A DNA stretch of 64,000 bases, from positions 21,166,251-21,230,250 of the forward strand of contig OX463863.1 in assembly GCA_949825065.1 (NCBI GenBank), written 5' to 3'. This document shows, one piece after another, positions 56,024 through 64,000 of the stretch. The DNA is from Odontocerum albicorne (lineage: Eukaryota > Arthropoda > Insecta > Trichoptera > Odontoceridae). The position numbers and the translations under genes were made by a program. The number at the start of each line of letters is the position of its first letter. The first letter of the stretch is position 1. The notes under the pieces are model-generated. The model saw only the letters and a list, made by a program, of their open reading frames with translations. It ran no database searches and was not told where the DNA came from.

Positions 56024-57498
56024 ATTCAGGTGATATGAGCAACCATTTAAGTAAAGAGAAAATCAGTGAAAATGGTTCTCATGGCTTTGAACATTGTGGA
56101 AACATGTTCTCCAACAGTTCAAATTATAAACGCAAATTAAGATTTCATAGAGGAGAAAATCCCTGCAGATTTAAAAATTGTAAAAAGTTATTTACACAAA
56201 AAATGAGTTTAAAACATTATAAAAATAATCCATCTGCAGACAATTCTTATGGTTGTGTAAATTGTACACAGACATTCTCACGAAAAGATAAATTAAGGGA
56301 TCATGAAAGGATTCATAGTGCAGAAAAACTTTACGGCTGTAGACAATGTGATAAGACATTCTCACGAAAAGATTGTTTGAATGATCATGAAAGGATTCAT
56401 AGTGGAGAGAAGCCATACAGTTGTGGACAGTGTGATAAGACATTCTTACAAAAATGCCATTTAAAATATCATGAAAGGAGTCATAGTGGAGAGAAGCATT
56501 ACAGCTGTGGACAATGTGATAAGACATTCTCAAATAAACGTGATTTAAATTCTCATGAAAGGATTCATAGTGGAGAGAAGCCTTACAGCTGTCGACAATG
56601 TGATAAGACATTCATGCAAAAATGTAATTTAAAATCTCATAAAAGGATTCATAGTGGAGAAAAACTTTACAGCTGTGGACAATGTGATAAGACCTTCTCT
56701 CTAAAATATAATTTGCAATCTCATGAAAGGATTCACAGTGGAGAAAAACTTTACTGCTGTGGACAATGTGATAAGACCTTCTCTCGAAAATATAATTTGA
56801 AATTTCATGATAGGATTCACAGTGGAGAAAAACTTTACTGCTGTGGACAATGTGATAAGACCTTCTCTCGAAAATATAATTTGAAATGTCATGAAAGGAT
56901 TCACAGTGGAGAAAAACTTTACTGCTGTGGACAATGTGATAAGACATTCTCACGAAAATATAATTTGAAATCTCATGAAAGGATTCACAGTGGAGAAAAA
57001 CTTTACTGCTGTGGACAATGTGATAAGACATTCTCACGAAAATATAATTTGAAATCTCATGAAAGGATTCATAGTGGAGAAAAACTTTACAGCTGTGGAC
57101 AATGTGAAAAGACATTCTCACGAAAAGATTATTTGAATGATCATGAAAGGATTCATAGTGGAGAGAAGCCTTACAGTTGTGGAGAATGTGATAAGATATT
57201 CTTACGAAAAGGTACTTTAAAAAGTCATGAAAGTATTCATAGTAGAGAAAAGCCTTACAGCTGTGGACAATGTGATAAGACATTCTCTCAAAAACGTATT
57301 TTAAAATCTCATGAAAGGATTCATAGTGGAAAGAAGCCTTACAGTTGTGGACAATGTGATAAGACATTCTTACGAAAAGATAAATTAAAATCTCATGAAA
57401 GAATTCATAGTGGAGAAAAGCCTTACAGCTGTGGACAATGTGATAAGACATTCTTACGAAAAGATAAATTAAAATCTCATGAAAGAGTTCACAGTTAG
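56024..57498 (+). CDS. Intact zinc-finger gene C', 15-finger exon
   Basis: Starts after ATTTTTAG with SGDMSNHLSKEKISENGS. Two degenerate finger-like units come first (FEHCGNMFSNSS, CRFKNCKKLFTQ, lacking full C2H2 sets), then 15 regular C2H2 fingers to a TAG. Fingers 6-10 are of type CGQCDKTFSRKYNLKSH (first with LKYNLQS), fingers 7-10 being almost identical, and fingers 14 and 15 both have RKDKLKS. Linkers are SGEKPY or SGEKLY. The whole gene would encode 634 residues. It is the only uninterrupted family member in the window. Confidence 0.92.
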
Positions 57499-57654
57499 AC
57501 AAGCCCTTGAGCTGTAAACAATGTGTGAAGACATTATCTGATAATGCTAATTTAATACCTCATTCGAGGATTCATAGTGAAGAAGAAGCCCTACAAATGT
57601 ATGAATTGTGTGAAAACATTTGTTTTACTTAATATGCCATTCAAGTATTCATGC
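57499..57654 (+). pseudogene. Decayed fingers downstream of C'
   Basis: After the stop, relics of further modules (CTGTAAACAATGTGTGAAG, CCCTACAAATGTATGAATTG, ATTCAAGTATTCATGC) match those in remnant D. The ancestral array was therefore longer. Confidence 0.6.
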
Positions 57655-58730
57655 TAGAAAAAACAACCTATTTTATTTTACCTATTTTAAAACAAAAGAA
57701 GCTGCGTCATAATTTCTTTATTTATCTTTTATCAGAACCTCCATCTTTCTATCAGTGCATGAGGTGTCTTTCTCAAGAACAGTTTGGAGGGGTCTTCCTC
57801 AAGGTTCAGTCGTTAGTCCCCTCCTTTATAAGCGCATTATTGAATCCCTCGGTATTGATAAGTCGAATCATCACACCAATTATGACTTCGTCAATCACAT
57901 TAACACCCATTGGAGTGACTGGACTGTCTTCTACACAGACGCATCCAAGATTGCTAATGAGGAACATGTAGGAATAGCAATATATTGCGATACCTTAAAT
58001 ATTAAGAAAAAAATTAAACTACCCAAATTTTCGACTATATTTACTGGTGAGGCATTGGCTATCTTGGAGGCATTACAAACATCTTTAGAATTAAATATCC
58101 CAAACACTTTTATTGTATCCGATTGTCTATGTTCCCTCCAAGCAATTAGAGAGCTCCCATTTCGATTCCCAAATAGCATAACACTCAATATGAGGGAAAC
58201 CATGTCCAACCTTGAAAAGGCGGGCCTCAAAGTCGCGCTGGCTTGGGTTCACAGTCATTGACGCGTTTCAGGTAACGAAGAAGCAGATACCTTAGCTAAA
58301 GAGGCAACATCTTCAGGAAACACAGACAAATGTAAGTACACATCTACACAAGACTTATTACCTTTGGCGCGCTCTTCGATGATGGAGGAGTGGACAAATT
58401 ACTGGACTGTCACGAGCCGCACCAAAGGAAAAAGATATGCATCAATTCAACCCCATATTCCAGTCCAGTTCTTGTTTTCTAATTATAGAGGCACTCGGAG
58501 AGAAACGGAAATTATAAGCTGAATATGTTTTGAGCATTGTTGTTCCCCTGTCCACCTGGCCGGACTCCATATAAGAGACTCTTCTTTGTGTGAGTGTGGC
58601 CAGGAGGACGGAAATCTTGAACATATTTTTTCTCCTGTTCTCTAAATACTTTCTGTTTACCTTTAAGAAACAAACAAAAATATTACTCCCCCAAATCTTT
58701 CCTACCTGTTGAGCCTCAATAAAATGTCCA
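57655..58730 (+). mobile_element. Jockey/I-like LINE with RNase H domain
   Basis: Truncated reverse-transcriptase piece (57,655-57,850) fused to an RNase H domain: WTVFYTDASKIANEEHVGIA, TGEALAILEALQTSLEL, TFIVSDCLCSLQAIREL, LAWVHSH, a TGA at 58,259-58,261, then GNEEADTLAKEA in frame. D, E, D and H...NEEAD residues of RNase H are visible. Related to the LINE at 13,930-15,790. It lies directly behind gene C'. Confidence 0.82.
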
Positions 58731-58979
58731 TACTTAATAGCATCCTTCATTTCACTAACCATAAGAAAATTATGCTGTTATAAAATACATGTATGATATA
58801 TAAATATCGATAGTCCTTTAAATTACAACAAAACTACAAAGTTGTAAAATAATTTAACTCCATAGTATGTCACTTGATAACAATAGTCCTGGACCAAGTT
58901 GCTTAAGTACTCGTATATTCAAAATACCAACTTTGGATGTGCCAATGTTAATAGAATTACCAAGATCCTATGAAGTGGA
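58731..58979 (+). other. LINE flank matching 13,770-13,930
   Basis: Reverse-complement match to the left-arm flank between LINE and hairpin array (ATCGATAGTC, ACTCCATAGTAT, CTCGTA). No gene. Confidence 0.5.
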
Positions 58980-59245
58980 CATCACTTGACACTGGCGTAT
59001 TCTCCTTTGTATATAGGAGTTCACGGCCATTATTCAAGAAGAAGAATGAGATGATTTGACACTGCGCCTTCGCCTGACACTCGTATAGTCACAGCCATTA
59101 CTCATGAAGAAGACAACGCATATCTGGCGTATACTCTATACATAGAAGGTCACGGCCATTATTTAAGAAGATGAAGACACCGCGCATACTCCATCAGATA
59201 TAGGAGTGCATGGCCATTATTCATGAAGAGGAGTGTGTTAGTCCT
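58980..59245 (+). repeat. Hairpin-module array, distal
   Basis: Modules with ACTGGCGTATTCTCC, AGGAGTTCACGGCCATTATT, ACGCATATCTGGCGTATACT, TACTCCATCAGATATAGGAG. Outside the comparable palindrome. No intact zinc-finger gene follows. Confidence 0.72.
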
Positions 59246-59970
59246 GTCAAATTGAATTTTTAATAAGCTTTCCACAAGCTTTAGTGTTGAAGTTGTCCCA
59301 ATTAGTGGCAACCTGACCCAAGTGCAGATAGTTTCTTATTAGACACCGTTCAGCCTGCGGAACTTACTCCACTAAATTTTTGTGAAGCGGCAACACCCAG
59401 GACACTTGACTTTGTGAAGAGGTTTACAGTTTTAAAATATTCCATTTATAAAATAGATCAAATTTTAAATGAACAATTTGAAAAAAGTAACATTATTCGG
59501 TAGACTATCCGTCATAATCGAGTATGATTGACGACCATCGATACATTTTTATTATATGCTGCACCTTAGAAAGTATGCAATATTTACAAATCAAACTCAA
59601 AGATTCATCTTCCATGGCAATTATTACAATTTCTTTAACATTTTACATTTCTTTCCTTCATAATTTCATTAACTTGATCCGACCATACCTGAATATTTCA
59701 AAATGTGAGTTGAACCCTATTTACAAATAACCTAACTTTATTACATTCGAGTATACTGTCATAATTTTTGATAATACAGTCATAACTTTTACATACACAT
59801 ATTGTCGTAACTTTATATCAGTTGTTGGTATGTATCTTAATTCCGAATCCAGTCCGGCTATTATATTGTATCATACAAACCATCAAGGGGAAAACCGCTT
59901 TTAATGGTTATTGTATTTTCATTAATTTAAAACCGGTTGGAGCATATATAAATCATAACGAGAAAACTAG
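59246..59970. other. Unique intergenic sequence
   Basis: AT-rich, not repeated elsewhere in the window as far as I can see. ORF 59,524-59,730 has no recognisable content. Confidence 0.35.
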
Positions 59971-60150
59971 CAGTCGTGATCACATATGGGGAAGGAATTA
60001 CAGTCGTGATCACATATGGGGAAGGAATTGCAGTCGTGATCACATATGGGGAAGGAATTGCAGTCGTGATCACATATGGGGAAGGAATTGCAGTCGTGAT
60101 CACATATGGGGAAGGAATTGCAGTCGTGATCACATATGGGGAAGGAATTT
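59971..60150. repeat. Minisatellite, six 30-bp units
   Basis: Six contiguous units of CAGTCGTGATCACATATGGG plus GAAGGAATTG; only the last base varies (A in unit 1, T in unit 6). Each holds the palindromes GTGATCAC and CATATG. Because 30 is a multiple of 3, several frames stay open (SRDHIWGRN, VITYGEGIA), which explains the ORFs here without coding. Confidence 0.97.
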
Positions 60151-60596
60151 TTAATTTTGTTGGAAGAAGCTCGTTTATTACTACCGATTTTACTTTAATT
60201 GTTGCTCGGCCTCGAAGTCGATGGTACTTCACTGTACAATGCTACAATCGAGGGATTTGTCGCCCTACTGCAATCTCTTTCAACCAACCAAGCAGGAGAT
60301 ACATACACATACGGGTATGTTGTGCCAATTGGTGATAATTTCAGTTTTTATGAGTACAATAATAACAGAACTTAATCATTTGATGAGCATTTTACTTGCT
60401 TGAAATATTTATTTATATTTTAAATAAAAATGTATACGTATTCGATATTTCAAACGATCGATTTTTTTACAAAAATACGTACAAATTTATGAATTGAGTT
60501 TTGAGTTCCAACACAATATCATAACTGAAATGCAAAATCCTGAGATCCAAAAAAGTGTTCAAAAACTGGATCTAGTTAACACATTCAATGCTATCA
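60151..60596. other. Intergenic, no gene seen
   Basis: Short ORFs only. One segment (GCTACAATCGAGGGATTTGT) is not repeated in the window. Confidence 0.3.
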
Positions 60597-60695
60597 AATT
60601 ATTAAGGTAATTCACGTGTGGCTGACTAGTTATTAAGGTAGTTCACGTGTGGCTTACTAATTATTAAGGTGATACACGTGTAACTGACTAATTAT
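60597..60695. repeat. Three 34-bp repeats with CACGTG
   Basis: Three tandem copies of ATTAAGGTRATTCACGTGTG followed by GCTGACTAGTT or close variants. Each has a CACGTG E-box core. Confidence 0.85.
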
Positions 60696-60798
60696 TCAAA
60701 TTAAAACAAAAAAGAGATGTAAAATTAGGTGCGATTTAATTTGGTGTTGTCACGTAGTACCCACCCTCCATTTGAAACTTAATATTTGCATAAGAAAT

Positions 60799-60992
60799 CG
60801 CGTTGTTAGCGTCTGAAGGCTGCGAAGAAGAACGCACTAGGCGCGTTGTTATCGTCTGAAAGCTGTGAAGAAGAACGCGCTAGGCGCGTTTTTAGCGTCT
60901 GAAGGCTGCGAAGAAGAACGCACTAGACACGTTGTTAGCACCTGAACCGTTCAGGTCCTGAAGGCTGCGAAGAAGAACGCACTAGACGCGTT
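60799..60992. repeat. Four degenerate ~48-bp repeats
   Basis: Four copies of GAAGGCTGCGAAGAAGAACG followed by CACTAGGCGCGTTGTTAGCG or variants. The fourth is displaced by an insert reading CACCTGAACCGTTCAGGTC, itself palindromic. More GC-rich than its surroundings. Confidence 0.88.
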
Positions 60993-61576
60993 TTTAGAAT
61001 TGAATGTGTTAAAGGAAGAAATTAGAAAAGTAGGGATTGTTGGGGTAATGCTACGATTGCACCGGCTCGGTCGTTCCATGGATATGATATTACTGGCAAT
61101 TTAATCCCTTTCTAGGAGAGGCTTATGTTAATCCACGCACAGCATTATATAGCCAAGTTAAACACCGGAGAGGATCTCAATATTAATACTGACTGTCGAG
61201 CCCCTCGTGCCATTCCTGTTCTGTTAGGTATCTGCTAAGGAGGCTGTGTCCAGAGCCCGTGTACTATATGTGCGAAACATACGGGTAGTTTAACTAATAG
61301 GTGCGTGCGAGTCTATCAAAGGTCTTCTTTTTTATCGTGACCCATTAATTGTTGAGCATATTCATGCGGTTTTCTTTGAAAGAATAATGTGGGGTTCCCC
61401 ATTGGCTTGAACACTGCAGTAAATGTTATAAGAATTGTGTATTTTGTGAGTGGAAATGTGTTAAGCCATTTAAGTTTAAACAAATATTTTGAAATTAAAA
61501 TAAATAATATTTAGATTTAGAAATGAATGTAGCTAAGATTTGAAAATTAATGTAACGAAATCAAAAGTTATAGAAA
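60993..61576. other. Unique sequence, no gene seen
   Basis: More balanced base composition than most of the window around 61,050-61,330. No ORF above 60 codons and no family recognised. Confidence 0.3.
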
Positions 61577-61580
61577 GTGG

Positions 61581-62148
61581 TGTAGGGAATACCCACGTCC
61601 CTAAAATATTGTCAACATGCAGGGTCAACGACCGATGAATCAACCTCTGGATATGTACAAATGTCACATACCAGAACGTCAATACTGTTTACACACAAAT
61701 AATATTTACATCGCATTCCACGGTAGAAAGAGAACATGTCTCGCCGTTTCGACAATAAATATTCTACCCACTGCATTATCCGCAGCGTCTGCGACCACCT
61801 CAGCACGCGCAGGAGTGAGATCGAGATATACCGCGGACGCATTCACGCGCCCCGTTCTGAAATTCTATATATACCTACTTATCGATGAATAAAGGGCACT
61901 TGTTATTATTCACTTGACCATTCATCGCTGTTTACTATTTATTGACTAATCACTCTCACTTCCCGCATTCCTGAATCGACGTATTTTATTTTAAATACAA
62001 AACAAATCAAAATCATCACGACGTATCAAATTAAGCATCCCGCTAAATTGATGACCCTGAACGAAAAGGAACACAGAATTAGACTAAAGCGAATACAGAG
62101 ATGTCAACAACATCATTATCAGCACGTCCTACTAGGACACACGCTAAA
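61581..62148 (+). mobile_element. TRIM/solo-LTR-like element with GTGG duplication
   Basis: Starts TGTAGGGAATAC, ends CACGCTAAA, flanked by GTGG at 61,577-61,580 and 62,149-62,152. The first 467 bp match the solo LTR of the palindrome arms, ending CCCGCTAAA, then TTGATGACCCTGAACG (primer-site-like) and about 85 bp more ending in a repeat of CGCTAAA. No protein is encoded. Confidence 0.8.
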
Positions 62149-62164
62149 GTGGTGTTGTTAAAAG

Positions 62165-62300
62165 TGTGTGCGATGTATGGTTTAGCTCGGAGAAATTAGA
62201 GCTGGTTGATGAGTTTTACTATCTTGACAGTGTGTTGATATGTGATGGGCAAGATGATAGACACATTAAAGAGCGTAGCGACAGTTTAGTAGAATATTTT
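62165..62300 (+). mobile_element. RTE-like reverse transcriptase scrap
   Basis: Encodes VWFSSEKLELVDEFYYLDSV, GQDDRHIKERS, matching the EFxYLGS and I..RI part of LINE reverse transcriptases. About 45 residues only. Confidence 0.5.
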
Positions 62301-62529
62301 TTTTATTTTTCAATCATCCGCTGCAACAACTTCCTCTTCTCCTTGCATAACATATATATTTAATCTGCCTTTCGTCACTCATCCGTCCAACATATCTAAA
62401 TCATAAATAACTTAACTATTACTTTGAAATAAAATAAGTTATATAATCCTTAATCACATTCAATAACACAGGCAAACATACCACTGGTTATGTTATTTTT
62501 TCTTTGTAATTGCTAATTGTAATTACATT

Positions 62530-62760
62530 GGTTTATAGGTTCATTCTGACAGCTTCACTGTGATTGTTTGTATATCAGTGGGCACTGCTTGATAAAGTGG
62601 CATTTTGTGATTTATAAAGGCATATTTTCACCTCAGCTCATTTAGTGATCACCGTTACATCAGTACAATGGAGGTTACATCAGTACAATACAATACAACA
62701 CTTTTTAATGAACTGTATTAGTTTTTTTACACTTAAATCAAGTTTTTTGGTTCAAATTTG
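62530..62760 (+). promoter_or_regulatory. Conserved upstream block, distal orphan
   Basis: GACAGCTTCACTGTGATTG, GGGCACTGCTTGATAAAGTG, ACCGTTACATCAGTACAATG as upstream of the zinc-finger genes. No MDPQ exon follows within the window. Confidence 0.35.
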
Positions 62761-63059
62761 ACTAACTTCAATTTTGATGAAAAATTACATTTTGATTCTA
62801 TTTTGAAGAAATTTTCCCTATCAATATTCTATACAAATGAAATAAAAATATATTTTCTCAAACATTTTCCATTTAAAATTCATTTAGACCAGTGGATAGC
62901 TGCATGGAGCACCTCCCTATTTCCTTATCAATATACTGTTTTATGTTCAAAAGTCTGAGTTGAGTTCAAAACTAATCAACTCCAGCGATACTCGAAAATC
63001 AAAAATTGTCAAGTCCACAAGGACAGCAAAGTTTGTGGTTTTAATGTTTTAGCAATATT

Positions 63060-63187
63060 TTTAGATTCCAGAAGCTAGGAAAAGACTTCAACAACCCCAG
63101 ATTACAAACATACATACCATAATGCCATTTCCCTGTCAGTATAGTCAGAGTGCCAGGTCTTCCTATCTCGGCACGCATCCTTAGCCT
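63060..63187 (-). mobile_element. RTE-like LINE remnant, split
   Basis: Same remnant as at 4,850-5,070. Interrupted at AGCCT by the TRIM-like element and continued at 63,736-63,970. Confidence 0.55.
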
Positions 63188-63735
63188 TGTAGGATACCTA
63201 CCTAAATAAATAAATAATTGTCCAAATAAATAAGTGAATTGTTAAACATAATTTATTGTTAAAATTGTAAACATACAGGGTCAATGACCGATTAACTATT
63301 TACAAATTGTCACATACTAAAACGTCAACAATGTTTACTCACAAATAGTATTTGTCTGTCTCCAGAAAATAAATATCTACCCGGCAATGCACGCGCTAGA
63401 GTAAGACAGAATATGTATCGCGAACCGGTTCACTCATTTGTATAAATTACCCACGCGCCGAGAAATAAATATTATTATTGTTCATTCAACTGTCAAGACT
63501 TGTTATTAATTGCCCGCTGTTCACTTTCGCTTTCATCCGCATTCCTGAGTATTTATATTTAAATAAATACAAATCAAAATCATCACGACTTATAAAGATA
63601 AGCACTTCGCTACATTGATGACCCTGAACGAGAAGGAACGCAGAATCGACTAAAACGAATATAGCGATGTCGATATCAAAATCATCAGCACGTCCTAATA
63701 GGACACATGCTACATTGATAACGACCATCGCTACA
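63188..63735 (+). mobile_element. TRIM/solo-LTR-like element with GCCT duplication
   Basis: Starts TGTAGGATACC, ends CATCGCTACA, flanked by GCCT (63,184-63,187 and 63,736-63,739). An LTR-like part of 427 bp ends CGCTACA and is followed by TTGATGACCCTGAACG and a tail whose end repeats CGCTACA. The uninterrupted site (CTTAGCCTCTTCTACATCC) is seen at about 4,940. Confidence 0.82.
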
Positions 63736-63970
63736 GCCTCTTCTACATCCATACATACACCTTTTTCTATAACTTCTATGATTTCTCTGACTTTCTACAT
63801 GTCCTTTAAGAATATCATTTACTTGATCCAACAATACTTATCTTGATCTTCCTCTCACATTAGCACTATACTGTATATCTGTTTTGTTATTTTTTCTTTA
63901 TTCATTCTTTCCACATGCCGTTTGTTATCCCTCTTAACTCTTATATTGTAATTGCTTTTCCTTTCACTCT
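63736..63970 (-). mobile_element. RTE-like LINE remnant, second part
   Basis: Continuation of the remnant split at 63,187, with CATGTCCTTTAAGAATATC and CTTGATCCAACAATACTTAT as in the other copies. Runs to the window end. Confidence 0.55.
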
Positions 63971-64000
63971 TTTATATCACCATCACTTTGAATTTTGCAA

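Noticed and set aside
59822..60335. ORFs across the 30-bp minisatellite on both strands
   Set aside because: Open only because the unit is a multiple of three; no start context, domain or paralogue.
60799..60992. CRISPR array from regular repeats
   Set aside because: Eukaryotic context, repeats are direct tandem and degenerate with no unique spacers.

Overview
The window looks like AT-rich arthropod, probably insect, nuclear DNA. It has intron-containing C2H2 zinc-finger genes with phase-1 splice junctions, Penelope-like, RTE-like and Jockey/CR1-like retroelements, mariner, piggyBac, hAT and DDE_3 DNA transposons, a Helitron helicase fragment and gypsy-like LTRs. No species call is possible from sequence alone, and nothing here looks bacterial or organellar.

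The dominant structure is a very large inverted repeat. Bases 1 to about 23,390 (left arm) recur in reverse complement at about 26,590 to 54,973 (right arm). They are separated by a 3.2-kb spacer holding an unclassified TIR transposon, a Helitron helicase fragment and a decayed zinc-finger exon. The left arm runs off the window start, so the true palindrome is longer. The arms look near-identical by eye (identity not computed). The right arm is longer because it carries several transposon insertions whose empty sites can be read in the left arm.

Inside this structure is a cluster of one zinc-finger gene family in six copies. Left arm: C (minus, first exon only), B (plus), A (minus). Right arm: A' (plus), B' (minus), C' (plus). 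Each gene has three coding exons: about 61 codons starting MDPQ with VKEE/IKQE motifs, 83-86 codons with IKEE/IKKE motifs, and a last exon of 84-bp finger modules. Only C' (53,342-57,498) is fully open: 634 residues and 15 regular fingers. A' is open but stopped after 9 fingers, with 6-7 more fingers stranded downstream. A stops after 3 fingers. B and B' have a 4-bp insertion at the exon-1 donor that breaks phase and a finger array collapsed to about one finger. Older finger remnants (D) lie at about 2.2-2.7, 25.7-26.2 and 48.1-49.9 kb.

Each gene has, 0.8-3 kb upstream of its first coding exon, an array of short hairpin-bearing modules (GGCCATTATTCAAGAAG / TATACTCC...GGAGT) and a shared block that may be its promoter or 5' leader. 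The repeating unit is: finger remnant, hairpin array, upstream block, Penelope 3' tail, exons 1-3, LINE, next array. The locus therefore grew by duplication of about 7-8 kb gene units and then by one large inverted duplication. From 55 to 64 kb the window leaves the comparable palindrome and contains the last exons of C', a LINE with RNase H, another hairpin array, three minisatellites, two complete TRIM/solo-LTR-like elements with 4-bp target duplications, and RTE-like remnants.
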